Shown here in pieces: positions 11,574-25,092 of a stretch of 64,000 nt of DNA. A model generated the notes under the pieces. That model did no database searches. It worked only from the letters and a program-made list of their open reading frames with translations, and had not been told where the DNA came from. The translations under genes were made by a program, and so were the position numbers. Positions within the stretch are counted from its first letter, which is position 1; each line of letters opens with the position of its first letter. The stretch comes from Aulostomus chinensis (Eukaryota; Chordata; Actinopteri; Syngnathiformes; Aulostomidae), in NCBI GenBank assembly GCA_037954235.1, contig JBBMOA010000020.1:10456177-10520176 (forward strand), in the 5' to 3' direction.

Positions 11574-14224
11574 TTTCAACTACTGTCCACAGTTGCTTAG
11601 TTGGATAATGTGGGACAAACCCAAGCATGAGTCCATTGCAAACCAATGCATCTGGGCAAGGAAACACAGGGAACAAATTCAAGAAACCACAGAAAGAATA
11701 ACTGCTCCCCCTGGTTTTTTTGTGGTTTTTCTGGTTGGACAAAAAAATAATATATGAGTATGAGAAAATGCCCTCAAGCTTTTTCATTGATGAGCTGCAT
11801 ATTTAAGAGCGAGTGGGGAATACAAGGGCTAGAGCGGAGGTTTGCCCTCAATCTTTCAAACAACCTGTTGTTTCACAGCAACTCTGCAGCAGCTTGCACT
11901 AACCTTAACAGGCTTCACAAGGCTACACGCTCACAGGAACCTGTCCATTAGTCGTGCTCTGTTAGTATCACTAGTTAAGACTGCAAACCTCTATGGGCCC
12001 ATGTAACATTGGGTTTCAAGGTGAAGGAAATTAAGAAATGTTTCCAAAGAGCTGGTTACTGAGCTACATAGATAATCTAAAAGTAACTGCAAGCAATTAT
12101 TTCCTCTTGAGAAGAAGTGAGATGAGAGCTTTAAAACCAACACAGGGATCGCTCAAGCTTGCCTGGGGAGGGATGGGGAGCTGCTGTTCTGACCAACAGT
12201 TTGAAAGAGAGGAGACCAATCAGAGAACAAACTACACGGCACACAAGAGTGTGTACCTAAGTTAAGGGGAGCATTCAACCTTAATCAAAGCTGCAATCAG
12301 CAATGAGCAGACCCTCACACACCCTGCGCAGTGTGTGTTGCTTAGGGTGGGAGGAAGATAAAACTAGATAATAATTGGACTTTGCATGAGGGCCAGGACT
12401 AATTAGTGCAAAGTGGTGCAAATATCTCTGGTGGGCGCTAGAGAACACAGTAAGTGGCTGTGAACCATGTGAAGATGACACATTCATCTTATAGATGTCT
12501 TCAGGTCGAGGCTCTCGTCTGATGTGAGAGGTTTGGGAAAGGTCTGACTACGTGGCGAATTGGCTGCCACACCGCAGTAACTTCTCAGTAATCAAGTAAT
12601 TCCCTGTTGCCACCACGTGGAATAATAAATAACCAGCCCTAAAATGTAATGGGGTCTCCCAATGCTGATATTACACACCTCCACCAAGTTTGGAAAATAT
12701 TCACATAGTTTTGTGTAGTTCTGCTGACAGACACACGCCAATGAAAATGTGAAATCCGTAGTAAAAGTAGTGCATGCGGTCCAGGCAAACTCTCTCTAAA
12801 ATTAACTGAATGTTCTGAGAGGGAATAGTTAGGTGGGAGAAATCGTAAGACGGATGCCAATGGAAGAAGACAGAAATTGGAGGGAAATATAGGCTTTGAT
12901 GAGCAAAGAGAAAAACAAAATGGAAGAGGAGGGCAATGCAGGCCAGAGCTGTAAAGCCATAATTTTGTCTGGCAGCCCGTGTTTAAGGCCAGAGCCACAA
13001 GCTTCTCCATAAAGACATAGCCTAATGTGCTCTCAAGTCAAAATGATAACCCTACACAACTGCAACAGCAGACGTCTGATGGCTCCTGTCAAGTCACTTG
13101 AGATGTTCAACAAAAGTTTTGTTTTGGTAACAGTAAAGCAAACATTATGGTGTCTCTCCTTCAAACTACCATGGATTTTTGGAATAAGGCCATTTGCTAA
13201 ATTTAGATGTTGAAGCCAAATTAGATCTGCAAGGAGTTCTATAAATATAAACCATCACCATAAACCATCTGCTGATTTCTCTACTATGACTCTTCATTAT
13301 TGAATATGTGAGGCATGCTGCATCCATTAGCTTTGGATATAAATGATGACCCGCTACAACAAAAAGAGGCTTTGATTAAGAAAAATGCATTCCTTGGCAA
13401 CAGTTTTAGTAGACAGCTTGACAATACAAATCATGCTGTGGTGTACTGGATTCAGAGAGAGCATCAGCTCATGTTGCAGGTCGTAAAATAGACAATGTCC
13501 AGATGTTTGGCAGGACACACAAAAACGCAGGGGAGGAATTAAGGAGTGAGCGCTCTCTCCAGTCTGCTACTGATGGCCATGATTCCAGCGAGCTGAGAAC
13601 AAAATCTCTGCTGGGAACCTCACTGGAGACACCACAGAGGTCACGTGGGTTTTATCCCAAATCCTTTGAGGATTTATTTATTGTGAATATATTTTTCATG
13701 TCAATAAATACCTCTAAGCCCTCTCTTTGGCGCTTGGCATCAAGCCCAGTCATTCCTACTGAGGTCTTTGGGCTTTACAAAAAGGGTCGTGACAGTGTAA
13801 TAACAGTAAATCTAGTGAGCATTAAACCTGACTTTACTGAGTTTTAAACTTAGGCTCTCGTTTTAACTACAGGGGAGCATTTCAAAGCAACATTATGCAG
13901 CATTTTTAGCTTAAACTAAGAGTTTCAACATCATTTTGATGGTGCCCTCCCTTGTGAATAAAGAGAACTGCTCCTCCTATTTACAGATGAAATGATCAGG
14001 ATGTTTATGAAGCTATGGGACAAAAAGATAAAACAAGCTGCTTACTTACTGCTGGACCCTCAGCGGATCGCTACCTGCTAGCGACGGCATTTTAAACTGC
14101 TTTTAAACAAGATCAAAGGTGAGAGTCACGAGATCAAGAAAAACAGATCACTGTTAGAACACGTTTCAGTCCTGTTGCCAAAATCGGTTCACGTTTTGAT
14201 GTTTCTGCTATATTTTAGAGACAC

Positions 14225-14630
14225 ATCAGAGTTAGGGAGGCACAGATATATCGGCCGCGAGTTTATGCTATTTGCCTTGCTGGTCACTTCAATACGATGG
14301 CATTCACAGGTGGCAGCGGCCAGTGTTTACCCAATGATGGAGCACATTACATTCAGTGTCTTTTCAGAAATTGAAATTGTCCTCAAAGAAGTTGTGAAAT
14401 GGTGTAAGGGGCTAAAAGGGTTTTATGCTTAATAATTTATTATGTTTTGTTCTGTTTCGTTTTTGTTACGCCCGGCACGCACAGTGAATTAAGTACATCA
14501 GTATTGGCAAAAAAACAACAACAACAACAAAAACATTGTTATCTGCATTGACTATCACTGTGATTATTATTTCGAATAGTGGTACTGATATCAGCCAGCA
14601 ATATCACAGTCAGTTCATCGATACGATCAC
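14225..14630. mobile_element. Possible degraded hAT-type repeat
   Basis: AGATATATCGGCCGCGAG near the left and GATATCAGCCAGCAATATCA near the right resemble the ATATCGGCC-bearing ends of fish non-autonomous elements. The open frame 14175-14432 lies in it and is not considered a gene. Confidence 0.35.
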
Positions 14631-17024
14631 CTGCTTTTACCAGAAAAAGCAAGACACACAGTAACAAAATTAGACATCTGACCTCAACATGTCAAAATTC
14701 AAGACATAAAAATGATAGTAAAAATATTCAAGATTTAAGGGGGGAAAAATGATCCCCAGTGTCCCGGACAGGAAGAGATTTTAGCATCAATCAGTTGAGC
14801 AACATTCTTGGCTGATCTTGGGGACTTTAAGACCGTATGCTGGCCTAGGTTTTGTCAATATTTCTCCAGAGCATCTTTGTCAAAAGAATGCTGTCAGAGT
14901 ATCTGAGGTGAACAGATGATGACGTAAGGGAATGGAAATAACTTTCCTGACAATGAAACATATTTTTCCGTTCTGGTCTTACCATGTGGGCTGATAAAAT
15001 CATGTGCCTCTTTCAATACAGCCAAGGTAAAATGACTTAGTCTGATTTGTAAATAATAAAAAAATTTTACGCCTTAGGCTTGTCAAGACAGCAACACTTC
15101 TCTAGACACAAATGCCAGTGTTGCCATGTGCCATGAAGCTTTAACCTCCTGTGTTATTGAGAAGCATTTAACCAGGAAGAATAGCACCCTGTTCGTGTTC
15201 CTCATCTGGAAATGCTTTAAAAATACCAAATCTAAAAAAGAACAATAAACTGTGGTGATGTAAAATTAACACGTTTTTATAGGGACCATAAAAATGTGGT
15301 TCTAACTTCACACACCATACAAAGAAATGGCCCACATTGAAGGAATGAGTCAGCTAAGTGTGGGGTGGGTCGTCGCAAATGGAGGGACCGAAGAAGTCTA
15401 TAAATCTCCATGAAGGTGCATGAGGAAGCTCAGAGAACTTACAGAAACTCTTAGTGCATCCAATTCTCCGTGGTTTCCATTTCAAAGCCACAGTGAGCCA
15501 GCACAAGCAGCTTTGTTCCTTCGCCACCTATCTTCACTTTTTGCCGGTTCTAAACCTATCCACATTGTCTTGGACACAGCTAAAGTTTCAGCTGCCTCAT
15601 TTTCACATTCCCCCTGTCATAGGGAAATAAGCTTCTGTCTTCCTCTCTCACACTCTTCAACCACTTTGGAAAACAGGGATGAAGGATGGCGATGCGGCTG
15701 TATCAAATCTATTTGTCGGTTCAACCCTCCTCAGTGTGGAGCCAGGATTAAGCCTGCTCTAGCTGTTGCTGCTGTTCAGCCAAACCCGACCTGTGTGTTT
15801 GCTTACAATGGCCAGCGTTCCCTGGCGAGCTATCATTTTAGTCAAGCTCCTGACTTGCCAAGAATTTAACAAGTAGCCACTGAAACCTCTGACCCACTAT
15901 CATCAAGTAGGTCAGTCTTGAGACTCTAAGGCAATGGAGTCACACTTGTGGCAGACAACATTTCTACAAGTCCATCCAGGAGAGGTTGGTTAAATTAAAT
16001 GACAGGGGCAAAAAAATGATAAAGTCAGAGTGTGCCTGAAAAAGCCTGGGAATCATCTGTGCACAGAAGGGAATTGGGAAAATGTGGTGAGGAAGAAAAG
16101 CATAACCAAAGTAGCAGATCCTCTGCTATGACTGTAAATCACACAAGAGCTGAACTCAATAAGCATGAGACTGGGTGAGAGCCAGGAAGGAAAGTGTTAC
16201 TAAGAACAGAGCAAATGTGTGTAAAAAGAGGAATGAACGCCACAGAGGACAAAAAGATAAAGAAAGGTAAAGGAATGTCGAAGAGGGGAATTATAGAGTC
16301 CCAGTTAATATAAAACTGGACAAACCTTTCCACTCCCTATTTTTTCCCGTGTGTATCAGGAGTGCCATGTGTCAGCATTTCATTCAACACAGAAAAATCA
16401 CAAATATCACAGTCTCAAGAAAGTGTGCGTTGGACAAACACCAGCGATCATCATTGGATCCGTTGATGGTTGTTTCATTTTTTTTAACTGTGTGAATGGG
16501 GACTGGCAGTTCAGCCCATATTATGCATGTACAAAACAGAACAGAAACAAAACAAGATGCTTTTAGTGGCTGACAGCTTTTCAGCCAGAGCTATTTCTGG
16601 TTTATTTAAGTCATTTATCTTGGCGGTTGCTTCATTTTTAAAAGGAAAAATACATTCATCAGCATATTGATTCCCTAATTATTTTTCCTATTTGAAAAAA
16701 ATACGATCAAATGTAAATATGTCATAGAGCCACACATGGTGATTTGACTCATTCAGCCCTGCTCTCTCTCTTAAACCCACTGACATTGAGGTGGAACCAT
16801 CTGTGAAAAGTATGGCATTTCAAATCAGCACACATATAACAGGCGTGTAGTAGAGTGTCTGTGAGCAGAACACCATCCCGACAAGGAAGCATTACTGCTC
16901 TGGAAGAGATATGTGATGCCCCGGTCAGCTGCGCAAATATGTCAGCAATTCCTGTCTGTTAGACGGACAATGTCTGGTTAGAAGAGTTTTAAAAATGTTT
17001 CTAAACTCAGCAACAATAAGTTGA

Positions 17025-17049
17025 ATGTGTGTGTGTGTGTGTGTGTGTC
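17025..17049. repeat. (GT)12 microsatellite
   Basis: Short GT run. Confidence 0.93.
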
Positions 17050-20000
17050 TGTATGTGTGTTTACACCATATCTAAAAAGGCTACTAGCATGCATTATCCA
17101 GGGGTCCCTATGAAAACGCAGGTTTGCTAACAACCTCGGGTCTGTCAACCCTGAAGTGAAGGAAAGTCTGAGTTTTCTGTGTCAGACAGGGAGTTAATGC
17201 CAACCGGACAAAGAGGGGAAACTCCAGCCTGTTTCAGAAGGAGAGAAGATTTAAGCTTTGTGTCAGTTACTATGGTAACTGATTTGAGTGGTACCATCTA
17301 TCTGCATAATCTTATCGGTTCTCACATCACCAACATCATAGCTACTGTTCACTGGACAGATTGACATTTACTTTGTTTATTATATTAAATATGATTCTTA
17401 TCTTTGATCTGAAACTGCTTCCATGTTCACTTTTCACACGGGGGATTGCACATACATGAAAATCTATTTTAGGTTACCAGCTACAGTCATATCCCTGTTT
17501 TTTCCTTAAAAATACTATGTTCCTTCCTGTTTGCTTGAAGATTTCTAATTCCAGAGGAGTGAAATATGGGGACCTCTTTTTGTCAGCGGTTGCCATGGTG
17601 AATCATAGTACCAGGGATCTATTAATGCTGTTTTTTTGTCGTCATGGTGCCCAAAACCTATCAGCGGGTTAGTGTTTCCCACCTGAAGGTAAGCAGACTC
17701 ACAGTTCAGGGTTAGACTCAGAGTTTGTTGAACCTCTCCTTTATGAAGCAGGCCCCTGTTGTCTGCACCCAGGCTTTAAGTATTAGAACAGTGCAAACAA
17801 AATGGATTTCTATAAATTGCATTCACATTTTGGTCATTTCAATGATACACTGCGTTTTGATTAAATTTAGTATCCAACTCCACAAGTCTGACAGTGTTGC
17901 CCAGACCTCAACTGTGGTCAGACCTTAAAGCTGCGCCTTCTCAAATGTACTCAGGTCCTCGGTTTCATCACAGTCCTACAAAGTGCCTCCAGTTATCTCA
18001 GAGGTGTTTATGTGCGAAGTTCTGTGCCGTTCCTCTGGGAACCCAACAGTGTGGCAAAAGCTTGATAATGACAACTATAAATCACAGCAACAATATCCCC
18101 AGCCTCAAAGCTCATAAAACTGCAGCCCACAACACCATGACAACAAAAACATGACGCCTACTTTCTTTTCTTTTAGTTGTACTATAAATAGCAACAGTTG
18201 AAAGTGTAGCATTGGCGCAACAAAGTCACCATATAGACTGATCCACTCTTTTGCTCCTCTTCATTTCTCCTGACACTTTGGAGGACAGGGATTTTCACCA
18301 ATGTCCTTTCTATAGTTGGCAATCTTTAACAAGATATTTTCTTTCCTTACAACAAACAGAGAAATAGTCCGCAAGCACTTGGTTGATTCTTGTGAGTGCC
18401 AAAAAAATGTCAAGGCTCAACAGGTTTCACCACAGTCCCCTAACCTACTTGTAACAGTCTCAAAGTTTAAACTGACTGTTCCTGGATACGGAAAAAATAT
18501 TGTTGAAACAAAGAAATAAGTTATGATTGAGAAGTCCAACATAATGACTGAATTATGGCAAAAAAGTGTTGTTTTTTTTGTCTCTTTATTTGGCTATACA
18601 TGACTTCCTGCATATTTTTGGCAAAATAGGGCAATACCCTTTAAAGGGAAAATGGTTTTGCAATGAAAATACAAGGATTTTCCTCAACATGTTAACTACA
18701 GTCATTGTGTACTGAGCCAAAATGCAGGTGACCCACACTCAATAATCTGCCGCTGCTTTCCCTGTGTAATGGGTTTTTAAAGCGCTTCCTGAAAAACGAT
18801 GCGTCCTTCACCATGTCCAACTTCCTGATACATTGAAATCAGTCGCCAGAGACCTGAAGGAGCAGAGCCAGCAGCTCTTTCAGAGCTAGGTTTATTCAAA
18901 TGTTACTAAATGTGTCCCCATTCAAAGTTGCACCAACTTAAGCATTACACTTCCTTGGTTGCCTTCAGGTTAACTACAGCCATTGTGTACGAGGCTCCAA
19001 AATGCAGATGGGCCAGTTTGATTTGTGCAGCCCGATGGGCCACCAAGTGCTGAGCCATGGTCAAGTCAGCAACTGTGTGAGCGTTGTTGCAGCTAAGGTG
19101 GACTAATTATGGGCAGCAGCCTCAAAGCGTATTTACTCTGTTTTATGTGCAACAGCATTCAGACAGCAACACTGAAAGAACTTTTGTCAAGTCTGGCACT
19201 TGATGAAAATAAATGCTCACGTCGCCACCTCCTCCTCACACTGATGAGATGCTGCTCGTTATTGTTTAAAAAGCAAGACATGGAGTGAAATGTCCACGCA
19301 GCTGCAGTGATATATAGGAGGGAGGAACTCCTTAAGGTGGGTAGAGGGTGGATGAATTACTCCAACAGTCTAACATTACCCTTCATGCAGATTCGAAGGG
19401 CGCAATCCGTCGTAAAGTACCTTGAACACGAATGACTCCCTTGACGTCCTGAGCAAAGTTCAGTGCTCTAGTGAATATGTACACAAAGGAAGGTGCCATG
19501 ATTAATCTCTCTCCTTTTTTCACTCTAACAATACAATATTTCACTCTGTGAGTCTGCTTGATCAACAAGGCTCTTGCTCTGGTCCTCCATAAGAGCAGGA
19601 AACCGTTAGTCCAACCCACGATACTTCGAGAAAGGGGGACCAGAGTGCTGAAAACCAGACAAATTTTGCAGTTGAAGGTTCAGAAGCATGGGGGTGATCC
19701 AATGTGTATCAACTTTGAAAATTAGTTGCCGCAAATTTTAATTTCATCTTATTTTTAAAGGTGAAAATTAAGGGACTTTTATAGCCATAACCACAAACAA
19801 AAAATGCTCCTGTCTGATCTTTCGACTTTAAGTCCATTAATATTGAAACTTACATGTCACTAAGTGACTCCACCAGTGTCTCTTCTGAACTGGAGCGGTC
19901 ACTAATTTCACAGGACATTAAGTCGAGATACTTGAGTCAGTGTTGGTCAGAGAAGACAAAGAAGGAATGTGTTGCTCTAAAGGTTTCTTTTTCCTTTTTC

Positions 20001-23000
20001 AAAAAGCTAAATAAAGAGGGACAGAGAGAGCAGAGGTGACCATTCACACTAATTCTTCAAATCCTGACATCTGGAGACCCAAGCCAAGTATTTGCAGTTA
20101 CCAGCCAAGGGTCTCCTACACACTCTTGCTTGTGCTGGCAAAAAAAAAAAAAAAAAAAGACAAGTTCTGTGTCTGGATACTTCAAAATAGCCAATCAACT
20201 GCAATTTAATGCACACTTAAGGATTTAGATAAACACAACAACAGCATTATCTGTCAAATAGGCCGTGCAGTTCCACATGTAAATTTTGGAAGCCAGTTGC
20301 AAAAAATGATGAATCCACTGGCACTTATTCAAGCCAAATAATCTTGAATGTACAAGCACAAATTGGAAAAAACAAAACAAACAAAACTTCTCTTGTTGCA
20401 CAGCACCATGGAAACTGAGCAACTGTCAAGAGTGGCAAAATTCAGGTTTTCCATTCAACGCTGTGAAAATATCCGACTTGTGCTGGTAAGAAAAGAGACT
20501 CCTGTGTATGAACACGCCATGTTACATGTAAGCAGTGTGTTTCAGGGTTTGGCCAATGAGAAAGAGTTATTTGCCTACCAAGCCTGTTGGACTTCAGTTT
20601 CTCCCCATAACTGCCAAATTTGCACACAAAATGGACAAATATAGTAGACTGACGGAAGGAATAGAGTTTCAGCTGCTTTATTTTAGCCATCAAGGACATG
20701 TCTAGTGCGCATTTTTTGTCAAAACACTTAAATGCAAAGATGATTAATCATTAATCAGTGGAGTTTGGTGATGCAACAATGCACACACATTTACAGCTCT
20801 CGTGTGGTCAGACACCACCAAGATGGAAAACCCACATCTGTATCGATCAAACCTAAGACAACTCTTTGGCCATCAGTGAAGAGACAAGCAGTCAGATTGA
20901 CAAGTGCATGTTTAATGGCCGTGAGAACCCATGTGCAGGGTCTCCTGGGTGAGCACTGTTATAAGGGATGGGAGGGGAAGAGGACAGGGCCACAGACAGC
21001 AAGCTCTGTGACACTTTGACAGATGTGAGGCTTTGCATCCCCAAAAGGGGCACAAGAGAAAGGCCTCTGAATAAAAGGGCTACAGCTAAGCTGTCTATGC
21101 AGTGCCCTCGGCCCCACAGCTCAACACCAATGAAAGGGTCAAGCCGTTGCTTGACTACAGGCATCTGGGGCTTCTCCTTGCAAAACAAAACAATTACGGC
21201 AAGGGCTGGATGTTTTGAAGTTTCAATTCTCCCTCGTTTTCCTTACACTTATCCCTCTTAAAACCCCCAGTGCTCTAACAGTTTCCTATTTGTTTTCTTC
21301 TCCACGCTTCACCATTTCACTCACCTTTAATCCTGACCACTCATTTGAAAGGTGAAACAGAGCTGCAAGCAATGATTTTGGAGTGTAGAAAGACAGGGCC
21401 AGAGGCAAAGGATAAACTTCTATTAAGGAAAGCAAGAGAGTAGAGGTGTAACAATTCTCTGCACTGGGGTTTATGTGAAAGCTACTGTTGCAAATTCAAA
21501 CAGATTGTAACAGTTAAAAGCTGGAATTGAATAACTGAGCAAAACACAAAATAATCAATTCAACACTTAACAGATACATCTCAGACACCTACACCTTTTC
21601 TTTTTGTCATCAACAAACTGCCTCTGTTGCTGCTTTCAACTTTCCCTCCCCTGTAACCCTCTCTTTGTGTGGCACAATGTCCACTCTTTGACAGCCTGTA
21701 ACTCCACACTGCTGTCTCGCCTCCTCATTTCCTACAAGATGTTGATGGACCAGAAGCACCGCTGCATATTCATGAAGTATAAGTATGGATTCATTTCGGG
21801 TGTTTGTAGAGACATGGAAGACACTGCTGTAGCTGTGACGCAGCAGTAAAAACATCCAGGGATCACATTAGGAGAGCACGCAAAGCACCTGCAGCTTTGA
21901 GCATACAAAGGTAGCATCAAAATGTTTCTCCACACCCGACTTCCTCTGCACGGTCAAATTCCACCACCAAAACCACAGCACTTTTCATATGAAACAGAGA
22001 ATCATATCATCATTCTGCCAACTGAGCTCTAATTACAGAGGTCTGGGAGGGAATCTTGATGAGCTTTTAATGATAGCGAACAACTCTGCTATGGATTTTC
22101 TAAATGGAGCTTGGGTGGATGGGAGGGTAGGCTGCATCCTGGCAGTCTCTTCTAGTCTCCTATACACTTTTTACGGCATTCTCTGACAAAAGACAAACAC
22201 TAGTCAGCTGAGAAAATTAAAAATAACAAAGTCTTCCCATGTTCCTAACCACAGTTCATGTGGAGGACAAGCCTGGGCAATCAATAAATAGAGGGCTTCG
22301 CTGGTAAAATGCATTCATCATCAGCATGGATACCAGTTACATTTGAGCTAATACCAGTACCAATGGCAGCACGGCTGAATGGAATTCAGTACAGCAACCC
22401 AAATGTACTTTTTTAGTCCTTTGCATTTAATATATTGCTAAAAATATAATATCACCTCTAAAAACAAAAGTCCACACCTCTCAAATTATTGCTGATACTA
22501 GGTCCTACTGTGTCAGACACTTAAAATACAACACACTCTTGAGCTTTTAGATGTATTTTGTGTTTGGCCAGGTCATGTTAGATGTGTCACCATGAACAAA
22601 ATTTCAAAATTGCAGAAAGCATTGTCTGAGTTGAATATTAAAAAGTGTAACCATTAATAGATATTCTGTCAGCTTGCATTGCCTTTGTGTCAATAGCCCT
22701 GGCATGTTGCAGAAGTGACATCACATGGTCTCACTCTCTCTTTAACCCAAATGCACTCTCGGGTATCTGGATTTGGCATCAACCGATTCGCAAATTAAAG
22801 ACACAAATTCTGGATTCTGAAGATTATGCTGAAATGAAAATATTGTAAAAAAAAAAAAAAAAATCGATTCAATTTCTGATAAAAAAAAATGTCCCTTCAA
22901 ATCCGACAAGCCTCACATTTGGTTCAAAAATAAAGTGAAACAAATTCAACCAGTTTTGTCAAAAACAGTTTATAAAAAGTATTAAAAACATCAACATATC

Positions 23001-23750
23001 GATTAAAATCATATTTAAAAATGTAACCCATTGCCAGCATGAGGAGAGAATACAGTGTGCACTGATACTGGTACAAGTTGTCTTTTCTACAGCCCATGAT
23101 GAAAGAATATTTATTTTTGCTACATGATTCCACTGAGGAGTGCCTATGGGAAGAAGAAGAAATTGCTACAGAAAGAAGCTTTAGTTGCAAAAAAGGAGTA
23201 TTCTAATTGCTGCTGATAAAGCCCTGCATTATCACTACATTCCAAGGTTCCTGAGAAAACAACAACCGAGTTGCCATGGCAACACTGTGCCGGAAGAAAG
23301 AGGCTGGTGCTGCGGCTTCATGTTTTGCCCATTTCAATTTGCCTGGGATCCATGTTGCTGACTGCATGTGATCTTTCTGTTCAATGTCAGTCTCTTCATT
23401 GACCCGTTCCTTACTCCCAAACCTCCTCTGACAAGCACAGGTGGACACATCTGCCATCTTAGCCCGCATCATTTCACCCATGGGCTAAACAACACAGCAC
23501 AGCTGGGTCCGTCTGATATTATGTAATCCAGCACCACCTCCGCAAGCCCTGTTCACACCACCCCTGTCCTCCTACTCCGCCTCTCACTAGTGCACCATTT
23601 ACTATTTGCAGGCAGAGGTGCATTGTGAGACGAGAGTGCTTCAGTGTTGATACAACCTGTGAAATATTTGTGGGGGATTCAGCTGTGGAAAATACTTGCC
23701 ATTTCACAGATGAAGCCTGTGTTCACTGATAGAACAATGTCCAATGTTAC

Positions 23751-23792
23751 TCCCAGCATTGCTGGGTTAGCAGCTTACTGCTAACCCAGCAA
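23751..23792. repeat. Perfect 15-bp inverted repeat (hairpin)
   Basis: TTGCTGGGTTAGCAG (23759-23773) and CTGCTAACCCAGCAA (23778-23792) pair perfectly around CTTA. Just upstream, CCCAGCA (23752-23758) can pair instead with TGCTGGG, giving a competing small hairpin. Confidence 0.85.
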
Positions 23793-25019
23793 CACTCAGT
23801 GTATATTGATATTTACAGTTCCCTAAGTTGTGGTTAAACAAGCCAACATGACCATATTTGTCTCACTGTGTGTATTTCTTTGATTTCCTAAAACTGGTTA
23901 TTAAATTTCAAGGAGGCATCCTTCAATGATCCCTCTAGTGATTCTGCTTTTACATCTTGGATACAAATTTTGTTACTAAGCAATACTTGCCAAAAGTGGA
24001 ATTGCACTTGTTGCCTGGCAACATTAGCTTATTGAATCTCATATCAGGAACCACTGAGAACCAGTGTAGCTCTGAGCCAAAACCCTCTGGATACTCTCCT
24101 CATCCAGGGTACAGACTGATGTCCAACTACAATTAGGCTGTTCAAATCCTCTAATATCCTATAATATTCAAACTACTGGCATCTCAGAATTATGACATAA
24201 TTGTACACAAATCTGACTTATTTGGATTTGTGATGAGAAAGTTTCCCCAAACAGATCAGTGACTTGTATCACTCACTAACTGCACAGAATAACCCCTTAA
24301 AAAAATCAACAACAAAAAAAAAACCCACCTCCTTTGAAACAGAATGTCAAAGACATAAAAAAAAGATAATAAAAAGCAAGCAGGCTGAGGTGAATGCTTT
24401 CACTTCCACCTCTCTCCAACTGAGGCCATTTCCCCAAATAGTTTATGAGCTCTGGACACTCACTTCATTATAAACAATCCCGTGGCCCCTCATTGCAGAC
24501 ACTTTACTGCTCTAATAGCCTGCTGGCATTAGATCGTAGCATTATGGCAGTCCACATCCCTTACATGTGTCAATGGGTTCTAAATGAAAAACAGCAGCTT
24601 GCTTAAGTGTACTCGTGTCACACCCATAAACCTCTACTACATCTGAAAAGCAACCTCACAGCTGGAGAGACCTAGCGGCCGCATTAGCTAGAAGTTGCCG
24701 CTGGAATATATGGAATATAAAGTGCTGTGTGGTAAATTACCTCAGATGACCATATAAACTGAAGTACACTTAGGCCATAGAGAGGTCCGCTCATTAACAT
24801 GGCCACCACAGTCTGTAAATTTATGATGTTAAGGGGGGAAGCGGAGGAGAGGTGTGAGAGCGAGCAGAGTTTTTGCGTGCAGTTCATGGAAAAGGTAAGT
24901 GGACTCATGAATGTAACTTAAGGTCTAATACTCTGTGTTGTGCTCAAGCATGTTTGCCCACTGAGGTCTGGTTTGTTTGACCAGTGTGAGCGATTTGTAC
25001 CTAATCAAAGCACAATATA

Positions 25020-25092
25020 CTTCCCTAGCCTCGGCACGGTACAGCTTCCCTAGCCTCGGCACGGTACAGCTTCCCTAGCCTCGGCACGGTTG
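25020..25092. repeat. 25-bp tandem repeat, about 2.9 copies
   Basis: The unit CTTCCCTAGCCTCGGCACGG plus TACAG starts at 25020 and 25045, and a third copy from 25070 diverges after ACGGT. The two full units are identical. Confidence 0.92.

Noticed and set aside
15420..15869. 149-codon plus-strand frame, the second longest in the window
   Set aside because: No recognisable domain, no splice or promoter context, and a length expected by chance in 64 kb.
20892..21261. Open frames on both strands around 21 kb
   Set aside because: GC-moderate sequence with no stop by chance. No splice borders or homology seen.
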